The position numbers and the translations under genes were made by a program. This document shows, in pieces, positions 7,871 to 15,626 of a DNA stretch of 21,340 bases. Source of the stretch: JAIRTY01 sp050257395. Its GTDB lineage: Bacteria; Actinomycetota; Actinomycetes; Streptosporangiales; Streptosporangiaceae. Every line of letters starts with the position of its first letter. The first letter of the stretch is position 1. The stretch is taken from contig JBLMWU010000160.1 in NCBI GenBank assembly GCA_050257395.1, positions 1 through 21,340 of the forward strand, read 5' to 3'. The notes below the pieces were generated by a model. That model was given only the letters and a program-made list of their open reading frames with translations, ran no database searches and had not been told where the DNA came from.

Positions 7871-7888
7871 GCCGGGGGAGACCCCGGC
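7871..7888. terminator. GNRA-loop hairpin between convergent genes
   Basis: A perfect 7-bp GC stem (GCCGGGG / CCCCGGC) closed by a GAGA tetraloop lies in the 179-bp gap between the convergent VOC gene and the channel-like gene. The symmetrical position suggests a bidirectional terminator. No T tract accompanies it. The rest of this gap shows nothing recognisable. Confidence 0.5.
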
Positions 7889-7933
7889 GGCACCCGGGGT
7901 GGCGCCGACGCTGCGGCCCGCGGCGCTGGCGCG

Positions 7934-9055
7934 CTAGCGGGACTGCCGCCCGCTGGGAGGGCGGATGGGCGGGATGACCGGGGTGATCCGGCGGCGCGGG
8001 CCTGACCACAGCGCGGGCACGGCGTCGACGGCGGCGGCCACGGCGTAGGCAGCGGCCTCATAGTTGACCCGCCAGCCCACGAAGTCGGGCCAGGCCTCGG
8101 CGGGGTCCCGCTCGATGGGAAAGTCCACCTCGCGCAGCCTCGCGACCGCGTCGAGGAACTCCTGGTACGTCAGGCTGATGCCACCATACGGATCCGCCTC
8201 GTCGGGCACCGGGATCCCCATCGTCTGCGCGACCTGGGTGAAGCACCGGAATCCGACGCGCAGGCACAGCCGGGCCGGGACCACCGGCGCGGCCCCCGGG
8301 GACAGCGACAGCAGCATCGCCGCGGAGTCCAGCACGGCCAGCAGCGCCGTCACCCAGGACGACAGCGGCCTGGGCGACCGGAACCGCACCAGCGGCAGGT
8401 AGGTGGTATGGCTCTCGGCGACATCCGCCGCCCAGCGTTCCCAGCGCGCATACAGGTCAGGCAGCGTATCGATGGTCGACACCCCCGACCCCAGGGCGTA
8501 GTGGGTGCGGGCGAGCAGCTCCGGTCCCCACGACGGGACACCGGCCCGCGAGTTCAGCAGCGCCACCTCGTTTTCCCGCCGGTTGAAGGCCGCGTACAGG
8601 GTGGGCAGGTAGGCGATCTGCAAGGTCACGATCACCAGGCCGGTCGCTGACGCCGCGAAGACGACCGCCGCGGGCCCGGCGCCGGCCGGCTCGGAGAATC
8701 CGAGGGTGAAGAGCGAGGACCCGGCGCTGGTGAAAGCGGATCCGAGTCCCCGGCCGGCGAGCGGCCAGAAGAGCAGGACGAACCCGAGCAGGGAGATCCC
8801 CAGCCACGCGGCCAGCTGCCCGAGCAGGATCGCCGCGGCCTGTCCCGCCAGCAGCCGGTCACGCCGCCGGTAGTCGGCGATGCGGGCTGCTGCCAGGGCG
8901 AATGCCCCGTTCACTATCCGGTCCACCCACCGGCTCGGCCAGCCGCCGACGGCGCGCGGCATGACAAGCGTCTCGATCACGCTCGCCCAGGCCGCCAGCA
9001 CCAGCGCGCCGCCAGCCACCGCGGCCAGCGCCCGGCCGAGCACAGGCACCACCAT
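7934..9055 (-). CDS. Channel-like integral membrane protein
   Basis: A 373-residue protein with four likely membrane segments: residues 8-30, 68-99 (interrupted), a short re-entrant stretch at about 108-120, and 128-152. The stretch SAFTSAGSSLFTLGFSEP followed by a long helix resembles the pore loop plus inner helix of two-helix potassium channels, but the filter reads TLGFSE rather than TxGYG/TxGFG, so potassium selectivity is doubtful. The C-terminal 220 residues are soluble and predicted cytoplasmic. I do not recognise a named family. The start at ATG 9055 is preceded by GGGGGA. It is divergent from the ECF41 sigma gene across a 153-bp gap, so shared control is possible. Confidence 0.7.
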   Translation of the reverse strand: MVVPVLGRALAAVAGGALVLAAWASVIETLVMPRAVGGWPSRWVDRIVNGAFALAAARIADYRRRDRLLAGQAAAILLGQLAAWLGISLLGFVLLFWPLAGRGLGSAFTSAGSSLFTLGFSEPAGAGPAAVVFAASATGLVIVTLQIAYLPTLYAAFNRRENEVALLNSRAGVPSWGPELLARTHYALGSGVSTIDTLPDLYARWERWAADVAESHTTYLPLVRFRSPRPLSSWVTALLAVLDSAAMLLSLSPGAAPVVPARLCLRVGFRCFTQVAQTMGIPVPDEADPYGGISLTYQEFLDAVARLREVDFPIERDPAEAWPDFVGWRVNYEAAAYAVAAAVDAVPALWSGPRRRITPVIPPIRPPSGRQSR

Positions 9056-9141
9056 CAGATCCCCCGGCAGTCCGCGGCCCGACCCCGGTGGTCAGGCGGC
9101 ACGCTGGTCTACTTTCCCGCGCAGCAGATCCCGATCACCGG

Positions 9142-9168
9142 CCTCACACTCCGGTGCGGTATCTCGTC
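9142..9168 (+). promoter_or_regulatory. Candidate ECF41-type promoter of the sigma gene
   Basis: CCTCACA (9142-9148), 16 bp, then CGTC (9165-9168) lies about 40 bp before the sigma factor start. The published ECF41 recognition motif is of the form TGTCACA, about 16 bp, CGTC; this site keeps TCACA, the spacing and CGTC but differs in the first two bases. It suggests autoregulation by the sigma factor it precedes. Confidence 0.45.
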
Positions 9169-9208
9169 GACCTGGTGAGGGCAGACGCGACCAGGGAAGG
9201 GCGACAGC

Positions 9209-10144
9209 ATGAGCACCCGATCCGGGCCAGGGGACGGCCAGCCCGACCCCGGCCTGAGCGCGATCATGAGCGAGCGGCGTCAGCTGATCAATCTCGCCTA
9301 CCGGCTGCTGGGCTCCCTGGCCGAGGCGGAGGACGCCGTGCAGGAGACCTACGCCCGCTGGTACGCGATGCCGCGGCAGGAGCGGGACGCCATCGAATCC
9401 CCCGGCGCCTGGCTGACCAAGGTCGCCAGCCGCATCTGCCTCGACCTGCTCGGCTCGGCGCGCGCCCGGCGGGAGCGTTACGTGGGCGAATGGATCCCCG
9501 AGCCGCTGCCCGAACCCGCCGAGTGGCCCGGCGGCCGGGCGGGCGGCGCCGCGGCTGACCCGGCCGACCGGGTCACCCTCGACGAGTCGGTGGCCATGGC
9601 CTTCCTCGTGGTGCTCGAGGCGATGACCCCGGCCGAGCGGGTCGCGTTCATCCTGCATGACGTGTTCCGCTACTCCTTCACCGAAGTGGCCGAGATCGTC
9701 GGCCGTACGCCGGGGGCGTGCCGTCAGCTGGCCTCCTCAGCCCGCCGCCGGGTCCGCGACGCGCAGCCGCCCGCCGCCCCGCCCGCCCGCCAGGCCGGCA
9801 TCGTCAGGGACTTCAAGGCGGCCTGGGAGGCCAAGGACATCGCCGCCCTCATCGGCCTGCTGGACCCCGCCGCCACCGCGGTCGGCGACGGCGGCGGCCT
9901 GGTCAGCGCCGCGCTGCAGCCGATCGAGGGCGGCGAGCAGATTGCCCGCGCCCTGGTCGGCGTCGCCAGCCAGGCGCCCGGCCTGACGTTCCTGGAGCGC
10001 ACGGTCAACGGCCAGCCCGGCCTGATCGCCCAGCAGGACGGCGTCACCGTGACCGTGATCGCGTTCGACGTCGCAGACGGCCGGATCAAGCACATCTGGG
10101 CGGTACGCAACCCCGAGAAGCTCCGCCCCTGGATGACAGGCTGA
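9209..10144 (+). CDS. ECF41-family RNA polymerase sigma factor with SnoaL-like domain
   Basis: A 311-residue ECF sigma factor. Region 2 is at residues 22-85 (RQLINLAYRLLGSLAEAEDAVQETY). The linker contains WIPEPL (95-100) and region 4 is at about 125-183 (DESVAMAFLVVLEAMTPAER, then the helix-turn-helix SFTEVAEIVGRTPGACRQL). A fused C-terminal SnoaL-like domain spans 195-305. The loop DGGG at 227-230 and the terminal NPEKL at 301-305 are ECF41 hallmarks; in this group the fused domain modulates sigma activity in place of a classical anti-sigma factor. The Shine-Dalgarno GGAAGGG precedes ATG 9209. The usual ECF41 partner, a carboxymuconolactone decarboxylase, oxidoreductase or epimerase gene, is not next to it here. 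It converges with the acyl-CoA ligase, 27 bp apart. Confidence 0.93.
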   Translation: MSTRSGPGDGQPDPGLSAIMSERRQLINLAYRLLGSLAEAEDAVQETYARWYAMPRQERDAIESPGAWLTKVASRICLDLLGSARARRERYVGEWIPEPLPEPAEWPGGRAGGAAADPADRVTLDESVAMAFLVVLEAMTPAERVAFILHDVFRYSFTEVAEIVGRTPGACRQLASSARRRVRDAQPPAAPPARQAGIVRDFKAAWEAKDIAALIGLLDPAATAVGDGGGLVSAALQPIEGGEQIARALVGVASQAPGLTFLERTVNGQPGLIAQQDGVTVTVIAFDVADGRIKHIWAVRNPEKLRPWMTG

Positions 10145-10171
10145 CGCCGCGTCTGCATCATCAGGTGCCTG

Positions 10172-11722
10172 CTACACGATCGGTGTCTGATGACCGGTCC
10201 AGTAGGCATCCCGCAGCAGGCGCTTGTACAGCTTGCCCGTGTCCGACCGGGGGAGCTCGGGCACGAAGTCGACGGTGCGCGGGCACTTGAAGTGGGCGAG
10301 CCGGTCCCGGCAGTAGGCGATCAGTTCCTCAGCGAGCCCGGGCCCGGCAGCACCCGGGTCTGCGAGCTGCACCACCGCCTTGACCTCCTCGCCGAGATCC
10401 TCGTTCGGCACGCCGATGACCGCCACGTCGTGGACGGCTGGATGCGCGGACAAGATGTTCTCGGTCTCCTGCGGGTAGATGTTGACCCCGCCGGAGATGA
10501 TCATGTAGCTCTTCCGGTCGGTCAGGTAGAGATACCCGTCCTCGTCGACGTGGCCGATGTCCCCCACAGCGCTGGCGGTCCCGTCACCCGAGCGGCTCTC
10601 GGCGGTCTTCACCGGGTCCTCGAAGTACTCGAACGCGGTGGCGCCGCGGAACCAGATGGTCCCGTCCGTCCCGGGCGGGCACTCCCTGCCCTCGCTGTCG
10701 AGAATGTGCAGTTCCCCGAGGATGGGACGGCCGACGGTGCCGGGGTGCGCGAGCCAGTCCGCGGTGTCGCAGAACGTGAAGCCGTTGGCCTCCGTGGCGC
10801 CGTAGTACTCGGTGATGATGGGGCCGAGCCAGTCGATCATCGCCCGCTTGACGTGGACGGGACACGGCGCCGCGGCGTGGACGATGCACTCGAGCGACGA
10901 CGTGTCGTAGCGTGCCCGCACGTCCTCGGGCAGGCGGAGCAGCCGGTTGAACATCACCGGGACCATCTGGCAGTGGGTCACCCGGTAGCGCTCGACAAGA
11001 GCCAGCCACTGCCCGGGATCGAAGTGCTCCATCACGACGGCCGTGCATCCCAGCCGCAGCGCCGCCGAGACGCTCGCCTGGGGGGCCGAGTGATACAGCG
11101 GCGCCGGGCTGAGATAGGTCATGCCCTCGCGGAACCCGAACATGGCCCGCACGAACGCCATCACCGGCAGCGGTTCGCCGGGGCCGGCCGTCGGCAGCTC
11201 GCGCAGGATGCCCTTGGGATGCCCGGTCGTGCCCGACGAGTACAGCATGGCCGCGCCGAGCGATTCGTCAGGGACGGGGACGGCGGGGTATCCAGAGACC
11301 ACCGCGTCGTAGGGCTCCCAGCCGGCCGGATGCGGGCCCGGGCCGGTCATCAGCAGGCGGCCGAGGCCGGGGCACCTCGCGGCGGCGGCCTCGGCCACCT
11401 CCCGCCTGGCGGCCGAACTGAACAGCACTTTCGCGCGCGAGTTGGCCACCACATACGCCACCTCCTCGGCACCGAGGTAGGTGTTGATCAGGGTGTAGTA
11501 CAGGCCGGTCCGCTCGGCGCCGCCCTCGATCTCGAGCAGCTGGGCGCTGTTCTCGATCAGGACCGCGATGTGGTCCCCGCGCCGCAGCCCGGCATCCCGC
11601 AGCAGGTGCGCCACCCGGTTGCTGCGGGCCTCGTACTCGCTGAAGGTGACGGTCTCGCCTGACGAGCCCATGATGATGGCCGGCTTGTCAGGATGGGCCA
11701 CGGCCTGCTGGCGTGCGAACAC
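10172..11722 (-). CDS. Acyl-CoA synthetase (AMP-dependent ligase)
   Basis: A 516-residue member of the ANL adenylating superfamily that would activate a carboxylic acid to its CoA thioester through an acyl-AMP. Motifs in order: the phosphate-binding loop MLYSSGTTGHPKG (159-171), YYGATEANG (306-314), GDIGHVDEDGYLYLTDRKS (387-405) and the C-terminal PRSDTGKLYKRLLRDAYW with catalytic Lys497. The GTG 11722 start is supported by GGAGGAGGAAG directly upstream. It lies 77 bp after the remnant hydrolase gene on the same strand, so it is probably the last gene of the aromatic operon. The substrate is not fixed by sequence; an aromatic or ring-cleavage acid would fit the context. Confidence 0.9.
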   Translation of the reverse strand: MFARQQAVAHPDKPAIIMGSSGETVTFSEYEARSNRVAHLLRDAGLRRGDHIAVLIENSAQLLEIEGGAERTGLYYTLINTYLGAEEVAYVVANSRAKVLFSSAARREVAEAAAARCPGLGRLLMTGPGPHPAGWEPYDAVVSGYPAVPVPDESLGAAMLYSSGTTGHPKGILRELPTAGPGEPLPVMAFVRAMFGFREGMTYLSPAPLYHSAPQASVSAALRLGCTAVVMEHFDPGQWLALVERYRVTHCQMVPVMFNRLLRLPEDVRARYDTSSLECIVHAAAPCPVHVKRAMIDWLGPIITEYYGATEANGFTFCDTADWLAHPGTVGRPILGELHILDSEGRECPPGTDGTIWFRGATAFEYFEDPVKTAESRSGDGTASAVGDIGHVDEDGYLYLTDRKSYMIISGGVNIYPQETENILSAHPAVHDVAVIGVPNEDLGEEVKAVVQLADPGAAGPGLAEELIAYCRDRLAHFKCPRTVDFVPELPRSDTGKLYKRLLRDAYWTGHQTPIV

Positions 11723-11799
11723 GCTTCCTCCTCCGACGTGCCCTGCGCCATTGCTGAGACGAGGCTACAGTGGCGGCCGGCCGGGAGCCATGGCCGATG

Positions 11800-12157
11800 T
11801 CACCGCGCGAACCCGCGGTGGCGGCGGTCGCTGCCGACGATGGTGTTGCGGAGCGTGCCGAGGCGTTCGGCTTCGACTTCCACGACGTCGCCGGGCCGCA
11901 GCAGCCGCGGCGGGGTGCGGGCGTAGCCGACGCCGGCCGGGGTGCCGGTGCCCGATGCACAGCACGCGGGCGTCCGGCAGCACGGGCGGGACGAACTGGA
12001 CGCTGCCCGCTGGCACCGTCTCCCCCGCCGGAGGATGCGCCAGCAGCCGCTGCGGGGCGGCCCAGAACTCAGCCAGGCTGGCGATGATGGTCACGGCGGC
12101 GCCGGTCAGGTTCGCTACCTCGACGGCGCCCGCGCGCTGCACGCCTACGATCCGCAT
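11800..12157 (-). pseudogene. FAH-family hydrolase remnant with internal deletion
   Basis: The first 69 residues (MRIVGVQRAGAVEVANL through VPPVLPDARVLCIG) match the N-terminus of fumarylacetoacetate hydrolase-family proteins, which normally continue with a LNYRxHA-type catalytic core. Here the DNA passes at about 11950-11958 straight into another frame, TGTPAGVGYARTPPRLLRPG then DVVEVEAERLGTLRNTIVG, the typical C-terminus of the same family, ending at TGA 11800-11802. Roughly 150 or more residues holding the metal-binding acidic cluster are missing, and the two ends are out of frame. The unshifted frame instead runs to 11765 as Arg/Pro-rich shadow. It cannot be an active hydrolase. It sits 33 bp downstream of the frameshifted dioxygenase, consistent with an operon whose ring-cleavage step has decayed. 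Confidence 0.8.
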
Positions 12158-12190
12158 CAGTGCCTCGCTGGTGGGTTGCTGAGCGCCGGC

Positions 12191-13058
12191 TCAGGCGGGC
12201 GGGAGGACAAGGTCGATGTGGGCGTGCCGGTAGGGGTTCGGCAGGCCGTGGCGGGCGGCGGCCGCCGGGTCGTCGGTGAGGCCGAAGGACCGGACGAGGC
12301 TGTGCTTGACCGCGAACACGGCGTCGCTGTCCAGGTAAGGGCTGCCCTCGACGAAGATGTGGGTGTCAGCGGCTGGTGCCCGGCCGCTTCGGCGATGAAA
12401 TGGATGTGGGCGGGCCGGAACGGGTGCCGCCCGGTCGCCACCAGCAGCGCGCCGACCGGGCCGTCGGTGGGGATCGGGTAGGGGGCCGGGACCACGGTGC
12501 GGAACCAGAACCCCCCCTGCCCATCGGTGGTGAACAGGCCGCGCCCGTTGCCCGCTGGCTGCAGGCCCGGCTGCTGGACATCGTAGAAGCCCTTGTCGTC
12601 GGCCTGCCAGACGTCGACGGTGGCGCCCGCGAGCGGGGTGCCGCCGGTGCTGAGCACCCGGCCGGTGACCAGGCAGCCTTCCTCATGGCCGGCCTCGTCG
12701 ATGGTGTCGCCGAGCTCGCGGCGGGGCGAGGCGCTCACGTGGAAGGGACCCAGCACGGTGGCCTCGGTGGTGTCGCCGTCCGCGGGATGGTTGAGGTTCT
12801 CGACCAGGGCGGAGATGCCGAGCACGTCGGACAGCAGCACGAACTCCTGGCGGGTGGGGGTGCAGGTATGCCCGGTCGCGGTGAGGAACCCGATCAGCGC
12901 TTCCCACTCCGTGATCGTGGGACGCAGTTCCCGCGCGGCCGCGTGCAGGTGGCGTGCGAGCACCGTCAGGCACTCGCGCAGCCGCGGGTCCGGGCAGGCG
13001 GCGAAGCTCTCCGCCACCGCGCGGTGATGGTCTCCTCGGTGATGTCGGCAGTTGTCAT
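12191..13058 (-). pseudogene. Intradiol (hydroxyquinol 1,2-type) dioxygenase with two frameshifts
   Basis: The central frame encodes a non-haem Fe(III) intradiol dioxygenase: an N-terminal helical dimerisation domain (LRPTITEWEALIGFLTATGH), LGPFHV, then the four iron ligands in GFYDVQQP (Tyr), PAPYPIPTDGPVG (Tyr) and RPAHIHF (two His). The pattern is closest to hydroxyquinol or catechol 1,2-dioxygenases. From GTG 13017 the frame gives 286 residues, but its last 70 or so are nonsense. Shifting one base at about 12361-12366 restores HIFVEGSPYLDSDAVFAVKH and an end HAHIDLVLPPA at TGA 12191. At the 5' end, ATG 13058 gives MTTADITEETITA and joins the main frame only if one base is restored near 13020. 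With both bases restored the gene is exactly 290 codons, a normal length. Either real decay or two sequencing errors explain this. Confidence 0.8.
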
Positions 13059-13078
13059 GGTGGTGCGCGTCCCTCCGG

Positions 13079-14233
13079 TTACCAGAGCCGGGCGGTGGCC
13101 CGGCGCGCTCCCTCGGCGAGCGCCTCGAATTTCGCCCAGACGATCCGCGGGTGGATCTCGGGGGAGTAGCTGGCCTGGGAGGAGAATCCGCAGTCGGCGC
13201 TGGCCACCACGTTCTCCCTGCCCACCCGCTGCGCGAAGCGGACGATCCGGTCCGCGATGGTGTCCGGGTGCTCGACGATGCTGGTGGCGTGGCTGATCAC
13301 CCCGGGCAGCAGCACCGCGCCCGGCGGCGGCGTGACCGACTCGAAGAGGTGGTAGACGTGCTCGTGCCTGGGGTTGGCGGCCTCGAACGAGAATGCCCCG
13401 GCCTCGATCGAGAAGACGATGTCGATGAACTCGGCGAGCGGCGCGTCGTGCACGCGGGGCCCCTCGTTGATGCCGTAACAGGTGTGCAGCCGCACCCGTT
13501 CGCGCGGTATCCCGCGCAGGCTCCGGTTGATCGCCTGTGCGTAGAGACGCGCAGTCGCCAGCTTCTCCGCTGGTGATCCGGTGGAGTAGCTGAACACGTC
13601 GGTCAGGAACGGGTCATCTATCTGCAGGGTGAACCCGGCGTCGATGATGGCCGCGTACTCCACGTGCAGCGCATCGGCCACCGCGTCCAGATACGCCGCC
13701 TCGGAGGGGTAGTACTCGTTGCCGCCGACCCCGCTGGGTGCCACGGCGCACACGAACACGTCGTCCGGGTCCGCATCACCGGCTGCGGCGCGCAGGTTCT
13801 CCAGGTCACGCCGCAGCCGTTCCTGCCCTGTGTACGACACCGGGCCGGTGCACCCCAGCGGGACCGCCCGGGCGACCATCCCGCCGGTCATCGCCCCCTT
13901 GAGGTACTGCTCGTAGTACTCGGGGAAGGCGTCGATCTCGGCCCGGAACGCGGCGAGCGGGTCACGGCCGGGCCGGGGCTCGAACCCGCTCAGCCGCTCG
14001 CCGATGTAGGCGAAGAACCCGGTCTTGCTCTGCTCACCGTCGCTGATGACGTCCAGCCCGGCAGCCCGCTGGCGGGCCACGACATCCGCTACCGCCTGCC
14101 GCTCGGCCCTGGCAAGCTCGCCCGCATCGTGGTCGCGGCCCTGAGCCGCTGCCTGCATCAGGTCCAGCAGCGCGGCCGGCCGGGGCAGGCTGCCCACATG
14201 CGTGGTGCAGATGCGGTCGGTGCTGCGCTTCAT
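13079..14233 (-). CDS. MetE-like (cobalamin-independent methionine synthase II family) methyltransferase
   Basis: A 384-residue stand-alone homologue of the C-terminal catalytic half of MetE, a TIM barrel that binds zinc and transfers alkyl groups to or from a thiol. Seen: THVGSLPRP (11-19), DVISDGEQSK (61-70), LQIDDPFL (203-210), RLHTCYG with His250 and Cys252, FSFEAANPR with Glu284, and ADCGFSS with Cys348. These match the His, Cys, Glu, Cys zinc site of the family. It lacks the N-terminal folate domain of full MetE, as do epoxyalkane:CoM transferases and many catabolic relatives. The ATG overlaps the stop of the upstream monooxygenase by 4 bp (ATGA), and the dioxygenase starts 20 bp downstream. 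Context therefore favours a catabolic methyl or alkyl transfer rather than methionine synthesis; this is inference. Confidence 0.88.
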   Translation of the reverse strand: MKRSTDRICTTHVGSLPRPAALLDLMQAAAQGRDHDAGELARAERQAVADVVARQRAAGLDVISDGEQSKTGFFAYIGERLSGFEPRPGRDPLAAFRAEIDAFPEYYEQYLKGAMTGGMVARAVPLGCTGPVSYTGQERLRRDLENLRAAAGDADPDDVFVCAVAPSGVGGNEYYPSEAAYLDAVADALHVEYAAIIDAGFTLQIDDPFLTDVFSYSTGSPAEKLATARLYAQAINRSLRGIPRERVRLHTCYGINEGPRVHDAPLAEFIDIVFSIEAGAFSFEAANPRHEHVYHLFESVTPPPGAVLLPGVISHATSIVEHPDTIADRIVRFAQRVGRENVVASADCGFSSQASYSPEIHPRIVWAKFEALAEGARRATARLW

Positions 14234-15462
14234 CGCACGTCAACTCCGTTCTGTGGCTCCGCGGAAGCTGCCAGGGCTGCCTGCTCGGCGTCGTAGGTGT
14301 AGATCCAGTCGTTGTGGCTCAGCGGGTCCTCGGCCGCGAACGCCGCGTCCCGGGCCCGCTGCTCCGGCCCGTCGGGCAGATGGTGGTGGGCGATGCGGCC
14401 CCGGCTCGCCTCCTGCACCCGGGTGGCCCGCGGCAGGCGCACCCGCTCATACCGGGCCAGCGCCGCGGCCGGATCCCACGGCCCGGTGGCCAGGCAGGCG
14501 GCCAGCGCCGCGGCGTCCTCGATGGCCTGTCCGGCGCCCTGGGCGTAGAACGGCAGCATCGGGTGGGCGGCGTCGCCCAGCAGGGCGATCCTGCCGTTCA
14601 CCCAGCGCGGCAGCGGGGAGCGGTCCAGCACCGACCAGCGCCCCACCTGCCGGGCAGCCGCGATCAGCTCGGCCAGCCGCGGGTCCCAGCCGCCGAACTC
14701 AGCCGCCAGGTCCGCCACCCGGCCTGCCGCGGACCAGGACTCCAGGTCGCCGTGGCCGGCCGGGCTGAACGCCACGATGTTGATCAGCCGCCCGCTGGAG
14801 ACGGGGTAGTGCACCAGGTGACGGCGGTACCCCAGCCAGAGCGTCTGCACCGGCCGGCGTGCGAACGGCGGCGCAGCGCCGGCCGGGACCAGGGTGCGCC
14901 ACGCGCACAGGCCTGATTCGCGCGGCGGGGCCGTCGCGGCGACCTGGTCCCGCAGCACCGAATGGATCCCGTCCGCCGCCACCACCAGGTCAGCGCGGAC
15001 CTGGCTGCCGGAGCTGAACGTCAGCGTGACGCCGCCCGTGTCCTGCGTGACGCCGGTGCAGCGGCGCCCGAGCTCCACCGCCCCGGCAGGCAGGGCCGAC
15101 TGGAGCACGCCCAGCAGATCCGCGCGGTGCGCTGTCCACGTGTACTCGCCGTACCGGCGGGCGCAGGCCTCCCCGAGCTGCTGGGCGAACAGCACCTTGC
15201 CATCGGCCCAGCGCCGGAACTCCCAGCCGGTCTCCAGCTTGACCCCGGTGTCCTCCAGCCGGAACGAGGCCGGCAGCCGCCGCAGCAGCCGGGCCGCGTT
15301 CGGCGCCACCACCAGCCCGGCCCCGACCTCGCCGAGCGCCGGCGCCTGCTCATAGACCGTTGCCGTCAGCCCCGCCCGGCGCAGGAAAGCGGCCGCGGCC
15401 AGGCCGCCGATCCCTCCGCCCACCACCGCGACGCGCCCGCCGCGCGGCCGGCCAGCCGTCAC
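14230..15462 (-). CDS. FAD-dependent aromatic monooxygenase (salicylate hydroxylase-like)
   Basis: A 410-residue class A flavoprotein hydroxylase. It has the Rossmann GGGIGG motif (residues 15-20) with the acidic end of strand two (VYEQ), the DG motif VVAADGIHSVLR (160-171) and the GD motif RIALLGDAAHPMLPFYAQGAGQ (291-312), all for FAD and NAD(P)H binding. Such enzymes hydroxylate phenolic acids, sometimes with decarboxylation (salicylate, 3-hydroxybenzoate, 6-hydroxynicotinate). Here it would provide the hydroxylated ring for the dioxygenase two genes down. GTG 15462 is chosen because a strong GGGGAGGGG precedes it and the flavin motif follows within 15 residues; the longer frame to 15624 is implausible. 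The stop overlaps the ATG of the MetE-like gene. It is divergent from the IclR gene. Confidence 0.92.
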   Translation of the reverse strand: MTAGRPRGGRVAVVGGGIGGLAAAAFLRRAGLTATVYEQAPALGEVGAGLVVAPNAARLLRRLPASFRLEDTGVKLETGWEFRRWADGKVLFAQQLGEACARRYGEYTWTAHRADLLGVLQSALPAGAVELGRRCTGVTQDTGGVTLTFSSGSQVRADLVVAADGIHSVLRDQVAATAPPRESGLCAWRTLVPAGAAPPFARRPVQTLWLGYRRHLVHYPVSSGRLINIVAFSPAGHGDLESWSAAGRVADLAAEFGGWDPRLAELIAAARQVGRWSVLDRSPLPRWVNGRIALLGDAAHPMLPFYAQGAGQAIEDAAALAACLATGPWDPAAALARYERVRLPRATRVQEASRGRIAHHHLPDGPEQRARDAAFAAEDPLSHNDWIYTYDAEQAALAASAEPQNGVDVR

Positions 15463-15563
15463 GCCGCCCCTCCCCGGCGGCACGGCCTCCCTGCAGACAC
15501 CATGCCGGGGAGTATGAGAGCCGGCCCCGGCCCGGCGCAGCGGCCATCCCGCTGGACGGGAAA

Positions 15564-15582
15564 GACCGTGGTGAGGACGGTC
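15564..15582. promoter_or_regulatory. Candidate IclR operator
   Basis: A perfect inverted repeat GACCGT-N7-ACGGTC lies in the 164-bp divergent gap, 44 bp before the IclR start and 101 bp before the monooxygenase start. Size and position fit a dimeric IclR-type operator controlling its own gene and the divergent operon. This is a position-based inference; no clear -10/-35 pair for either gene was found here. Confidence 0.4.
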
Positions 15583-15626
15583 ATCAGGTAGCTTGGTCTT
15601 CGGCTCGACCCGGCAGCGAGGCACCC

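Noticed and set aside
7164..8009. 281-codon open frame on the - strand
   Set aside because: Covers the VOC gene in antisense; the VOC pattern on the + strand is convincing and the - frame shows no domain.
10190..11662. 490-codon open frame on the + strand
   Set aside because: Antisense to the acyl-CoA synthetase, with no recognisable motif; the synthetase motifs and ribosome binding site decide the strand.
12376..13296. 306-codon open frame on the + strand
   Set aside because: Antisense to the dioxygenase and the MetE-like gene; the low-complexity translation has no motif.
15511..15516. CATACT as a -10 box for the monooxygenase operon
   Set aside because: Only 4 of 6 matches and no -35 at a suitable distance.
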